Positions 16,638-24,214 of a stretch of 24,214 nucleotides of DNA are shown one piece after another. The DNA lies in the NCBI GenBank assembly GCA_021737445.1, contig JAIPDY010000017.1:1-24214 (forward strand), written 5' to 3'. Origin of the DNA: Desulfotignum sp. Lineage in GTDB: Bacteria; Desulfobacterota; Desulfobacteria; Desulfobacterales; Desulfobacteraceae. Positions within the stretch are counted from its first letter, which is position 1. The number at the start of each line of letters is the position of its first letter. The notes beneath the pieces are model-generated. The model saw only the letters and a list, made by a program, of their open reading frames with translations, did not search any database and had not been told where the DNA came from. The translations under genes and the position numbers were made by a program.

Positions 16638-17462
16638 ATGAAACTGGAAAACAGGATCGCCCTGGTGCTGGGGGCTGTAAAGGGGATTGGCAAAGGCATC
16701 GGTATTGCGCTGGCCAAAAAAGGCGTCAGGCTTGTACTGACCCGCCATGACTGGGAAGATGCTTTTGATCAAATGGAAGCAGATTTTTTTGCCACCGAAA
16801 CGGAACACCATATTATTACAGCAGATCTGCGGCAGATCGATCAGGTGGAACAGGTGGCCCGGTTTATCCGGGACCGGTATGGCAAACTGGACATTTTGAT
16901 CAATAACATCGAGCGGGGCGGGTGGCCTGTGGTGCATGGAGCCTATGTGGAAGAACAGTGGGATCTGGAGATGGAAACCACTCTTAAGGCCAAACGCTGG
17001 GTGTTTGATTCGGTGTTCCCTTTGCTTCAGGCCTCTGATGATGCAGTGGTGATCAATCTGTCTTCTGTGGCCGCAATTACCGGACGGTCCGGTCCGGCCG
17101 CACTGGTGTTCAACGATGCGTATGCAGCAGCCAACAGAGGGGTGAAGGTCCTTACGGAAACCTGGGCACGTATGGGCGCTCCAAATGTCCGGGTGAACGA
17201 GCTTATGCTGGGCCTGTTTGAAACCCGCCATGCCCAGGGTACCCGGGGGTGGACCCAGGTGCTTGCCCCGGGTGAAAAACAGGCGCTTGTCAACCATACC
17301 CTGGCAGGGCGTACCGGTACAATAGAAGATGTGGTTAAGGCCTGTCTTTTCATGATTCAGGATGCTCCTTATATGACCGGCAGTGTCCTGCGGCTTGACG
17401 GCGGATTTGTGCTGGCCGGGGAAAAGATTCCCCCCATGCCCGGTGGTATTTTGCCTGCCTGA
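16638..17462 (+). CDS. Atypical short-chain dehydrogenase/reductase family protein
   Basis: The 274-residue product is a Rossmann-fold SDR. The glycine motif GAVKGIG is at 12-18, NNIE at 89-92 replaces the usual NNAG, and the paired serines of NLSS lie at 142-143. VRVNELMLG at 185-193 matches the VRVN-PG region with the proline lost, and TGSVLRLDGG is the usual C-terminal stretch. The catalytic YxxxK motif is altered: Tyr162 is present, but the lysine position is Asn166 (YAAAN). The protein may therefore bind a nucleotide without normal dehydrogenase chemistry, or use another residue. No substrate can be named. The ribosome site is weak (AAAAGAG before the ATG). It stands alone, divergent from aprB and 81 bp before the phosphatase gene. 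Confidence 0.8.
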   Translation: MKLENRIALVLGAVKGIGKGIGIALAKKGVRLVLTRHDWEDAFDQMEADFFATETEHHIITADLRQIDQVEQVARFIRDRYGKLDILINNIERGGWPVVHGAYVEEQWDLEMETTLKAKRWVFDSVFPLLQASDDAVVINLSSVAAITGRSGPAALVFNDAYAAANRGVKVLTETWARMGAPNVRVNELMLGLFETRHAQGTRGWTQVLAPGEKQALVNHTLAGRTGTIEDVVKACLFMIQDAPYMTGSVLRLDGGFVLAGEKIPPMPGGILPA

Positions 17463-17543
17463 AATGCCGGGCCAATGTGATAGTCATGCTTGAAAAAATG
17501 AGATCGGTTTAAGATTTTTCATATAATACCAACATTTAAGGAA

Positions 17544-18893
17544 ATGATTCAAGTGGTGGAGACCACAGGATTTCTGAAACAAAAAATTCAGCAGCTGAAG
17601 CTGGAAAGCAGGGCTTGCCGTGCCCAGGGACAGCTGTTTGAACAGCTCATTGAGATGGCTGGATCAGCACCAGACCAGGAACTGCTCAAAATATCCATGC
17701 AGCGCACCCTTGAGGTAACCGCCCAGTTGTCGGGAACAGATATAGGCAGCCTGTTTCTCCTCAATGACCAGGGGCTGGTCACAGACAGCCTTTTGACCAG
17801 GGGAGAGGTGGATATTGATATGAAATCCAGGTTGATCGGGTCTGTTCTTGACCAGGGACTTGCCGGATGGGTTAAAACCCACCTGGATGTGGGCCTGATT
17901 CACGATACCGAAACCGATTCCAGATGGCTGTCTTTACCGTCAGAACCCTATTCAGTGAGATCTGCCCTGGCGGTTCCCATTATCCGTCACAACACCCTGT
18001 TTGGCATTATAACCCTCATGCATCCGGAGCCGGATCATTTTAAAGACGAATACGTTGAGATCGTCCAGACCGCAGCCAGCCAGATGGCCCTGGCTATTGA
18101 GATGGCACGGCTGTACATTAAATCAGAAGAACTTCATCATCTCCGGGAACGGGCCATAGAGAGGGACCTGGATCTGGCAAGACAGGTTCAGGAAAGTTTT
18201 CTGCCTGGCCAGGTACCGCAGGTGGACGGTTTTGAGTTTGCAGCCTTAAGTCAGCCTGCCCATGCTGTGGGCGGTGATTTTTACCATTTTTTCAACCTGC
18301 CCCGGAACCGCCTGGGAATTGCCATTGGCGATGTTTCAGGCAAAGGCATTGCAGCAGCCCTTTTTATGGCGAGGTTGACCAGTGATCTGCAATATCATGC
18401 AGCCCTGTACAGTGATCCGGCCGATCTTTTTAAAAAATTGAACACCATTCTCTGTGGAAGATCCCAGCAAGGCATGTTCGTAACCATGATCTATATGATT
18501 CTGGAGACAGACACAGGTCATGTATCCTGGGTTAATGCCGGCCATCTGGCGCCGCTTCACATGAAAAAAACCGGTGTTCATATGCTGGGGGAGTCTGAAA
18601 GAAAAGGACCGCCCCTGGGTATTCTGGAGGATGCTGTCTGGAAAGCGGCACGTGTATGTTTAAAACCGAACATAGGGATTCTGCTATATACAGACGGCAT
18701 TATTGAAGCCAGAAATACTGTTTCAGAGCTGTTCGGACTGGGCCGCCTTACGCGGATTGCAAGGCGGTATGCAGATGAACCCGCCGTTATGGTGCGGCAG
18801 ATAACCCGGGCAGTACAGCAGTTTTCACAAAAAAACAGCCAGAGCGATGACCTGACCTTGATAAGCTGTCTGCGAAAAGAAAAACAACCTTGA
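17544..18893 (+). CDS. GAF domain-containing PP2C/SpoIIE-family serine phosphatase (RsbU-like)
   Basis: The 449-residue product has a short coiled N-terminus, a GAF sensory domain at about 45-195, a linker helix ending ARQVQESFLP (212-221), and a PPM/SpoIIE phosphatase domain at about 225-445. The metal-binding acidic residues are in place: Asp245 in GGDF, Asp263 in GDVSGKG, Asp384 in YTDGIIEA and Asp436 in SDDLTL. Family members dephosphorylate STAS-domain anti-anti-sigma factors in partner-switching circuits, with the GAF domain sensing a small ligand or a signal. No anti-sigma kinase or STAS gene is next to it, so the partner must be elsewhere. The ATG at 17544 is almost touching AAGGA; GTG at 17553 has better spacing and may be the real start. 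Confidence 0.9.
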   Translation: MIQVVETTGFLKQKIQQLKLESRACRAQGQLFEQLIEMAGSAPDQELLKISMQRTLEVTAQLSGTDIGSLFLLNDQGLVTDSLLTRGEVDIDMKSRLIGSVLDQGLAGWVKTHLDVGLIHDTETDSRWLSLPSEPYSVRSALAVPIIRHNTLFGIITLMHPEPDHFKDEYVEIVQTAASQMALAIEMARLYIKSEELHHLRERAIERDLDLARQVQESFLPGQVPQVDGFEFAALSQPAHAVGGDFYHFFNLPRNRLGIAIGDVSGKGIAAALFMARLTSDLQYHAALYSDPADLFKKLNTILCGRSQQGMFVTMIYMILETDTGHVSWVNAGHLAPLHMKKTGVHMLGESERKGPPLGILEDAVWKAARVCLKPNIGILLYTDGIIEARNTVSELFGLGRLTRIARRYADEPAVMVRQITRAVQQFSQKNSQSDDLTLISCLRKEKQP

Positions 18894-19023
18894 CGGGACA
18901 GGCGGTATGGTGTAATTAAATTCTTAGTTTTTATTACATCTTTTACCCAATATTTGTATAAATTGTATGACTGCCGGAGCAGGTCTCTGTCTTTTTTTGT
19001 TTTATATCAATAATATGAATCGT

Positions 19024-19039
19024 TTGCACAGATCTTGCA
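19024..19039 (+). promoter_or_regulatory. Candidate sigma54 promoter of the minor-pilin/PilY1 operon
   Basis: TTGCAC-agatc-TTGCA matches the sigma54 pattern TGGCAC-N5-TTGCA apart from one G of the -24 GG pair. It lies about 60 bp before the first pseudopilin start. Pilin genes are often sigma54-dependent in related bacteria, which makes the match plausible, but the lost G weakens it. Confidence 0.4.
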
Positions 19040-19100
19040 TTAAAATATACCGGGATGAATAACTGTTTTACACTTTCTCATATACAAAAGGTGATTATTG

Positions 19101-19580
19101 ATGATAACATTGACACAATTCAGACAGAAAACATCAGGACAGGCAGGGATAACCCTTATTGAACTGATGGTGGTGCTTGCGATCATATCCATATCCACTG
19201 CCATTGCCATGCCGGGAATGGGCACCCTGATACAGGATATTCGCCTCAAAAGTGCGGCACGGGCTCTTGTGTCAGATCTGCAGATGATGAAACTTCGGGC
19301 CATAAAAGAGAATACAAAAACAACAATGGAGGCAAGCCAGGTCGGGGGGATGTATATTATTTTTGTGGATAAAAGTTCAGGCAAAGAGATCATTGCACAG
19401 ACCGATCTCAAGAATGGCCTGGAAATTGTGGCAGATGCCGCCGTTGGATTTAACGGCCGGGGATTTCGTGATCCCGGCCCGGATACCAATGCAAATCCAA
19501 TTTTTATTACCCTTTCCAATGTTGCAGGACGGAACAAAGAGATAGAGATTACCCCTATGGGGCATATCAGGGTCAATTAA
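19101..19580 (+). CDS. GspH/FimT-family type IV pseudopilin
   Basis: This 159-residue minor pilin has a class III prepilin leader cut after Gly16 (GQAG/ITLIEL), with Glu at position +5 of the mature chain (Glu21) and a hydrophobic helix ELMVVLAIISISTAIAM. The following helix and beta-rich C-terminal part fit the GspH/FimT/FimU group. In other type IV pilus systems these proteins prime assembly at the tip together with PilV, PilW, PilX and PilY1. AAAGGTGA at 19087-19094 supports ATG 19101; the frame could begin one codon earlier at a TTG. It is the first gene of the operon, with a candidate sigma54 promoter upstream. Confidence 0.88.
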   Translation: MITLTQFRQKTSGQAGITLIELMVVLAIISISTAIAMPGMGTLIQDIRLKSAARALVSDLQMMKLRAIKENTKTTMEASQVGGMYIIFVDKSSGKEIIAQTDLKNGLEIVADAAVGFNGRGFRDPGPDTNANPIFITLSNVAGRNKEIEITPMGHIRVN

Positions 19581-19614
19581 AAATAGCATGGGCAGTCGGC
19601 CAAACAGGAGAAAA

Positions 19615-20229
19615 ATGGATGGCAGTATGAAACAAGCCGGGTTTGATCAGGGATTTTCCTTGATCGAAATCATGGTGGCTCTGGCCTTGATCAGTGTTGT
19701 GACTGCGGGTATTTTTATCTCCTATTCAGGCCAGCAGAAGTCTGAACTGAACCAGACCCAGATGGTGGAGATGCAGCAGAATATCCGGGCCGCCATATAC
19801 CTGATCTCCAGGGAACTGAGAATGGCAGGTTATGATCCCCTGCGGTCCGATATACCAGGTATTGTGAACCCAGGGGATGGATCAGCCGGCAGCCCGCTTA
19901 CCTTCTCATATATTGATCCGGATGACGGCAGTTTGACAACGGTATCCTATGAACTTTACGATGCCGGCAGTGACGGTGACAATGATATCGGCAGGCAGCG
20001 GGCGAGTGATGCGGCACCAAGGCTGCTTGCGGAAAATATTCAGTTTCTGGGATTTACATACCTGGATAAAGATGGTGCAATCCTGTCTTCTCCTGTGGCA
20101 GCTTCGGCCATACGGGCCGTGAAAATTGATATTACAGCCCGGCCAAATGCCGGCAGCGCGGACCATACCATACCCGGGACAGTCCGATCCGTCTCCACTA
20201 TGGTATATTGCAGAAATCTGGGATTGTGA
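19615..20229 (+). CDS. pilW: PilW-family type IV pilus minor pilin
   Basis: The 204-residue product has a short leader ending Gly13 (DQG/FSLIEIMVALALIS), with Glu18 at mature position +5. The segment IRAAIYLISRELRMAGYDP is characteristic of the PilW family. It is shorter than some PilW proteins (which can exceed 300 residues) but complete. The frame is open from an ATG at 19588, but AGGAG at 19606-19610 sits 4 nt before the ATG at 19615 and decides the start. It lies 34 bp after the FimT-like gene and 5 bp before pilV. The protein is expected in the inner membrane before assembly and then at the pilus tip. Confidence 0.85.
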   Translation: MDGSMKQAGFDQGFSLIEIMVALALISVVTAGIFISYSGQQKSELNQTQMVEMQQNIRAAIYLISRELRMAGYDPLRSDIPGIVNPGDGSAGSPLTFSYIDPDDGSLTTVSYELYDAGSDGDNDIGRQRASDAAPRLLAENIQFLGFTYLDKDGAILSSPVAASAIRAVKIDITARPNAGSADHTIPGTVRSVSTMVYCRNLGL

Positions 20230-20234
20230 TCACC

Positions 20235-20528
20235 ATGTCAAGGAGGCAGTGTCAAAACGTGTTAGGTCAGCCAAAAAGATATAAGAAAAAAGATCCGGAT
20301 GGATTCAGCCTGCTGGAAGTTATGATCGCTCTGGCCGTACTGGCAATAGGTATTCTCGCCATTTTGAGCATGCATATATCCGCCATAAAGGGAAATGCCA
20401 ATGCCGTGAAATTTACCGATGACCTGCTGTCCACCCAGAGCAGTATTGAGTCCATGCTCATTAACGAGGAGGATGACAGCATAGAGAAAATCCGGTCCAG
20501 CCTGGAGTCTTTTAAAAACAGGAAATAA
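20235..20528 (+). CDS. pilV: PilV-family type IV pilus minor pilin (short)
   Basis: The 97-residue product has a positively charged leader cut after Gly23 (DPDG/FSLLEVMIALAVLAIGILAI), with Glu28 at mature +5. The GFSLLEV...LAVLAIGIL pattern is that of PilV. The mature part is only about 74 residues, roughly half the usual size: essentially the N-terminal helix plus a short acidic tail. The frame closes normally with no sign of a frameshift. The start is uncertain: ATG 20235 has no good ribosome site, whereas GTG 20259 lies 12-13 nt after AAGGAGG (20240-20246) and would give an 89-residue protein with a 15-residue leader. It lies between pilW and pilX. Confidence 0.8.
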   Translation: MSRRQCQNVLGQPKRYKKKDPDGFSLLEVMIALAVLAIGILAILSMHISAIKGNANAVKFTDDLLSTQSSIESMLINEEDDSIEKIRSSLESFKNRK

Positions 20529-20533
20529 GATTC

Positions 20534-21082
20534 ATGATACGCTGCGATAGAAAAATCAAAAAAGTATCATCCGTCATCCAGGGCAATGAAAATGGATCCG
20601 CTCTGGTCCTTGTGATGATCATCATGGCAGTGCTCACCATAATTGGGGTATCGGTTATCAATACCGCCACCGTGGAAAACAGCATTGTCCACAATGAACG
20701 GATATATCAGGAAAATTTTTATCTGGCGGAATCAGCCGCACTTGAAGCCGTACAACAGCTGGACCTGGCACCTGAAGACAAATTAAACGACAAAACATTT
20801 TCCTCTTTTGTCTGGTTGAAAAAAAAAGATGACAACCTGGATATGAGTGATATCGCCAACTGGGATACAACAACAAATGCAGCAAAATTAAGTTTTGATG
20901 TTGATTTTCCACTGCTGCCCCAGGGAGATTTTATGTATGCGGTTGTTCAAACCGGGATAGTGCCCGGCGCCTCTCTGGACATGACTGCAACATCCCATTC
21001 ATACGGTTATGTCGTAAGAGGATACAGTGAATCCAATAACGGCAGAGCAATGATCGAGATCGGTTATCAAAAAAGGCATTAA
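20534..21082 (+). CDS. pilX: PilX-family type IV pilus minor pilin
   Basis: The 182-residue protein has the PilX N-terminal pattern: a basic leader, then NGSALVLVMIIMAVLTIIGVSVINTATVENS (given here only as the pattern of residues 20-50), then YLAESAALEAVQQ at about 62-74. If the chain is cut after Gly21, mature position +5 is Val rather than Glu, a feature also seen in PilX- and GspK-type tip pilins that cap the complex. It begins 5 bp after pilV and is followed 36 bp later by the PilY1 gene, matching the pilV-pilW-pilX-pilY1 tip module of other bacteria. No strong ribosome site is visible, suggesting translation coupled to pilV. Confidence 0.8.
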   Translation: MIRCDRKIKKVSSVIQGNENGSALVLVMIIMAVLTIIGVSVINTATVENSIVHNERIYQENFYLAESAALEAVQQLDLAPEDKLNDKTFSSFVWLKKKDDNLDMSDIANWDTTTNAAKLSFDVDFPLLPQGDFMYAVVQTGIVPGASLDMTATSHSYGYVVRGYSESNNGRAMIEIGYQKRH

Positions 21083-21118
21083 CAGACAGTTGGATATCCA
21101 AATCTTAGGAGAATACAG

Positions 21119-24100
21119 ATGGTATTTTGTAAAATCAACAGATCTGCCGGTTTAAAAAAAATACTGCCATACTGTGGTATTTTCATCAGTTTGTTTTGCT
21201 TTTCAAGTATTGCCAACGCCAAAGTAAATTTTTCACTCAATGTTGAACCACAGGAAGCCAAGGGAGCAAATCCCGTGTTTTCCCTGTGGCAGGAAGCTGT
21301 CAAAATAGGTGATATCCAGTCAGGCGGCTCCCTGTTTCTGGACAACAATAAAACCTATCGCCTGTTTATACCGGATATTCTTGATACCACAGGGTGTGCC
21401 ATGCCGGCCAATGAGGATTTAATATTATCTGAAGATGGTTATTATATTGAAATTGATACCGGGAACAAAGATATATCAAAAACCATTGAATACAATTGCG
21501 GTGTTGCGCTTTATTATCAGGATGCAGATGGTGACGGATATGGTGATCCGAATGTGACTTCAACCTCTGCCCAGGCCGGTTTTGTGCAGAACAGTCAAGA
21601 CTGCAGTGACAGCAACCCGGATGAGTTTCCCGGTCAGATATGGTACCTGGACAATGACGGTGATGGTTATTCCGACGGCACCACCACGGTCTCCTGTGAG
21701 AGGCCTGACTCCCATAACCTTTTGTCAGAGCTTCTTGGAACCAATGACTGTGATGATACAGATGCCGCCATTCATCCGGGAGCGGTTGAAATCTGCGGTG
21801 ACAATATTGACAATGATTGTGACGGATCTGTGGAAGAAGACTGCGTCAATATATATTATCTGGATGCGGACCAGGATGGGTATGGTGATCCGTTCAATAC
21901 AATAACCGGCCTTGTAATGCCCGGCGGATATGTTGAAAACAGTGATGATTGTGATGACAATGACAGCAAACAGTTTCCCGGACAGGTATGGTACAAGGAT
22001 GCAGACAATGATAACTATTCTGACGGCACAACCCTGATTGCCTGTGACCGGCCGGACGGCTATAAAATAGAAACAGAATTGATCGCCGCCACCGGAGATT
22101 GTAATGATGATGATGCCGGGATCAGCCCCGGAGCGGTTGACATCTGCGGTGACGGTATAGACAACGATTGTGACGGCTCAGATGCAGTGTGTATTGCTGA
22201 TAATGATGGTGACGGCTATTCAGAAAATGTGGATTGCAATGACAATGAAATATCCATTCATCCCGGTGCCCTTGAAATACCTGATGACGGTATAGACCAG
22301 GATTGTGACGGGGCAGACTCCACCAACCTGGCCTGTATCGATATTTCAGACAGCCCTCTGGATGCCCAGCTGTCTGCATCCGCTCCCAACCTGATGCTGG
22401 GTCTGGATGATTCCGGCAGCATGGACTGGGAGATCATGACCAGTGAAGATGCGGGACTTTTTACCATCGGCGGAAGAGATTATGAATATCTGTTTCAAGA
22501 TCCTGGGGATAATCTTTATAAGACCGGTACCAACTCTCACGTGATATATGATGAGGGAAGGCAGGCGTATTGGAAATCCCAGTGGTATGAATATAATGTG
22601 ATCTATTATAATTCCAAGATTGACTACAAGCCCTGGAGCACGGCCCTGGGAAATGCAGATCCGGACAATCCCAGATCCCATCCCTATTATGCTGCCAATT
22701 ATTTTGATCTGAGTGGGCAATTTTTTTTAATAGACGGCATTAGTGTGAAAAACGCCCATTATTATGTCTGGTCCCAGAGTCAGGCCACTCCCTATCTTGT
22801 CATCGTCAATGACAACAGTATAGATTATTACAAGGTCAATGACACCGATGGCAGGGTGGGAAACGGTGAACTTGTTTTTACCACAACGCCGCCTGATGAT
22901 GTCATAACAGACAGGACCTATGCCCAGGAACGGCAGAATTTTGCCAACTGGTATTCTTTTTACAGGAAAAGGAGATCAACCTCTGTTGCGGCCATTGCCA
23001 GCGTTATCCCCAAGCTTAAGGGGATCAGGGTGGGAATCAGGAGTATCAACGGCCACATCATACAGCCAGTGCTCCCCATTAATGTGAACGGTGTTAATAA
23101 CTCCCAGGACCTGCTGGACAAATTGTTTTCATATCATCCAGGTACCCATACCATCGGGTCTACCCCTGTTCGAAAAGGGCTGCAGAAAATCGGGCAATAT
23201 TTTCATGTGAATGAAACCATTACTCCCAGCGAACCTGACTTGAGCATTTCTCCGTTATCACTGGATGAATCTGGTGAATGCCAGCAGAATTTTGTCATCA
23301 TGTTTACAGATGGTGCGTATAACGGGCAGTCTCCCGGGGTCGGAAATGTGGACAAAAACAAGCCGGCACCATATGGCGATGATGCAATAAACACACTTTC
23401 TGACGTGGCCATGTACTTCTGGCAGGAAGACCTTTCCCCAAATGTGGATGACAATGTACCCACCAATTTTTATGACACCGCCAACTGGCAGCATATGGTG
23501 ACCTATACAGTGGCTTTCGGTGTTGAAGGAAACCTGGATCCCAATGATTATGATCTGTATAATATTGTAGCAGAAGATAGGGTATACCCCACCTGGCCAA
23601 GTCCCATCAATACAGATAAAAAACGCATTGACGATCTGTGGCATGCAGCAGTGAACGGACGGGGCCTTTATTTGAATGCCAAAACCCCCCAGGAACTGAC
23701 TACTGCCCTTCAAAAAGCGATTTCCGATGTGCTGGCCAGAATCGGTTCAGGTGCTTCTGTTTCCATTAATGGAGAAGAACTCCAGGAGGGGTTAATCTTG
23801 TATCAGTCCATCTATTCCACAGCCAGATGGACAGGTGATGTCATTGCATATAATGTTGACAAACAGACAGGCTCTGTTTTAAGAGACATCCCAAGGTGGT
23901 CTGCCAGTGAGGTCCTGGACGGATTTATCAATACTGATGCATCTTATTGGGACACCGGCAGAAAAATTGCCACATATGATAATTCACAAACAATACCACA
24001 GGGCATTCCATTTCGGTTTGACAATCTGTCATCCACCCAGAAAACCGTACTCACATCTTCGGACATGGTCGATTATCTGAGAGGAAACCATGCCCTTGAA

Positions 24101-24214
24101 GAACAAAACGGCGGACTGTTCAGAGACAGAATTCTTCAGGATGAAAACGCAGATTATGTCCGGGACACGGTATTGGCAGATATTGTTCACTCCGCACCAT
24201 TGTATTATGAGGAT
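21119..24214 (+). CDS. pilY1: PilY1-like type IV pilus tip adhesin with MopE-like repeats and a VWA domain (C-terminus beyond the window)
   Basis: The frame is open for 1032 codons to the window edge with no stop, so the gene is incomplete. ATG 21119 has AGGAG at 21107-21111. A signal peptide ends at about residue 34 (SIANA/KV). Residues 130-405 hold calcium/metal-binding repeats: DxDxDGY motifs (at 135, 178, 249, 294 and 361) and three CxD...HPGA...GIDNDCDG modules of the MopE type. A von Willebrand A domain follows, with MIDAS DxSxS at 430-434, GSTPV, and FTDG at 729-732. The PilY1 propeller begins after about residue 865 (ARWTGDVIAYN, then DIVHSAPLYY at the edge). PilY1 proteins help pilus assembly, adhesion and surface sensing. 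The unusual part is the repeat block in front of the VWA domain. Confidence 0.9.
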   Translation, partial: MVFCKINRSAGLKKILPYCGIFISLFCFSSIANAKVNFSLNVEPQEAKGANPVFSLWQEAVKIGDIQSGGSLFLDNNKTYRLFIPDILDTTGCAMPANEDLILSEDGYYIEIDTGNKDISKTIEYNCGVALYYQDADGDGYGDPNVTSTSAQAGFVQNSQDCSDSNPDEFPGQIWYLDNDGDGYSDGTTTVSCERPDSHNLLSELLGTNDCDDTDAAIHPGAVEICGDNIDNDCDGSVEEDCVNIYYLDADQDGYGDPFNTITGLVMPGGYVENSDDCDDNDSKQFPGQVWYKDADNDNYSDGTTLIACDRPDGYKIETELIAATGDCNDDDAGISPGAVDICGDGIDNDCDGSDAVCIADNDGDGYSENVDCNDNEISIHPGALEIPDDGIDQDCDGADSTNLACIDISDSPLDAQLSASAPNLMLGLDDSGSMDWEIMTSEDAGLFTIGGRDYEYLFQDPGDNLYKTGTNSHVIYDEGRQAYWKSQWYEYNVIYYNSKIDYKPWSTALGNADPDNPRSHPYYAANYFDLSGQFFLIDGISVKNAHYYVWSQSQATPYLVIVNDNSIDYYKVNDTDGRVGNGELVFTTTPPDDVITDRTYAQERQNFANWYSFYRKRRSTSVAAIASVIPKLKGIRVGIRSINGHIIQPVLPINVNGVNNSQDLLDKLFSYHPGTHTIGSTPVRKGLQKIGQYFHVNETITPSEPDLSISPLSLDESGECQQNFVIMFTDGAYNGQSPGVGNVDKNKPAPYGDDAINTLSDVAMYFWQEDLSPNVDDNVPTNFYDTANWQHMVTYTVAFGVEGNLDPNDYDLYNIVAEDRVYPTWPSPINTDKKRIDDLWHAAVNGRGLYLNAKTPQELTTALQKAISDVLARIGSGASVSINGEELQEGLILYQSIYSTARWTGDVIAYNVDKQTGSVLRDIPRWSASEVLDGFINTDASYWDTGRKIATYDNSQTIPQGIPFRFDNLSSTQKTVLTSSDMVDYLRGNHALEEQNGGLFRDRILQDENADYVRDTVLADIVHSAPLYYED
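21512..22327 (+). repeat. Tandem protein-level repeats in PilY1 (MopE/DxDxDG type)
   Basis: Residues 132-242 and 246-358 are two copies of one unit of about 112 residues. Each runs YYxDADxDGYGDP, then DC-D-N---FPGQ-WY-D-DND-YSDGTT, then DC-D-DA-I-PGAV-ICGD-IDNDCDG. A third, partial copy (359-403) has the DNDGDGY and CNDNE...HPGALE...GIDQDCDG parts only. The copies have diverged at the DNA level. Conserved Asp and Cys residues suggest bound calcium or another metal and disulfides. Confidence 0.85.

Noticed and set aside
16554..17297. 247-residue - strand open frame opposite the SDR gene
   Set aside because: It is the antisense shadow of a clear Rossmann-fold protein.
17522..17527. TATAAT before the GAF-PP2C gene as a sigma70 promoter
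   Set aside because: No acceptable -35 lies 16-18 bp upstream, and the hexamer is only about 17 bp from the start codon.
18911..18938. Inverted repeat TGTAAT/ATTACA after the phosphatase gene as a terminator
   Set aside because: It has only six AT-rich pairs, a 16-nt loop and no following T run.
21540..22320. Repeated Asp-codon-rich DNA as a CRISPR array or non-coding tandem repeat
   Set aside because: The units lie in one open frame, differ in sequence and spacing, and translate into regular metal-binding motifs.

Overview
The window comes from a dissimilatory sulfate-reducing bacterium, most likely a Desulfobacterota member of the Desulfobacter/Desulfobacula type. The evidence is an adenylylsulfate reductase pair (aprBA) next to a complete quinone-interacting membrane complex (qmoABC), together with a deltaproteobacterial-style tig-clpP-clpX-lon cluster and a type IV pilus minor-pilin cluster. 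The species is inferred from gene content only. No mobile element, phage gene, CRISPR array or rRNA was seen.

Left part (1-7400). A probable terminator of an off-window gene is followed by a tightly spaced + strand protein quality-control operon: trigger factor, ClpP, ClpX and Lon. Lon's 3' end overlaps by 26 bp the 3' end of a convergent, N-terminally short Rho factor on the - strand. Upstream of rho, a strong sigma70-type promoter drives tRNA-Val(UAC) and tRNA-Asp(GUC), which end in a 26-bp perfect inverted repeat. That repeat also lies at the 3' end of leuB on the opposite strand, so it probably terminates both.

Middle part (7400-16200), all on the - strand. Reading with transcription the order is aprB, aprA, terminator, qmoA, qmoB, qmoC, terminator, leuB. 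AprAB reduces APS to sulfite in the cytoplasm, and QmoABC is thought to pass quinol electrons to it, so these five genes are the middle of the sulfate respiration chain. The apr-qmo gap holds a good terminator and a further long imperfect stem-loop, which suggests two transcription units.

Right part (16200-24214), all on the + strand. A 442-bp divergent intergenic region rich in short palindromes separates aprB from an atypical short-chain dehydrogenase that lacks the usual active-site lysine. A GAF-PP2C (RsbU/SpoIIE-like) phosphatase follows. Next comes a pilus-tip operon behind a candidate sigma54 promoter: a FimT/GspH pseudopilin, PilW, PilV, PilX, and a PilY1-like adhesin that runs off the window. 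The PilY1 open frame (21119 to the edge) has a signal peptide, calcium/metal-binding MopE-like repeats in a tandem duplication, a von Willebrand A domain with a MIDAS motif, and the beginning of the C-terminal propeller.

The most unusual items are the MopE-repeat/VWA/PilY1 architecture with its internal duplication, the short Rho overlapping lon, the lysine-less SDR, and the structured regulatory DNA around apr and qmo. Nothing seen amounts to a clearly new multi-gene system.
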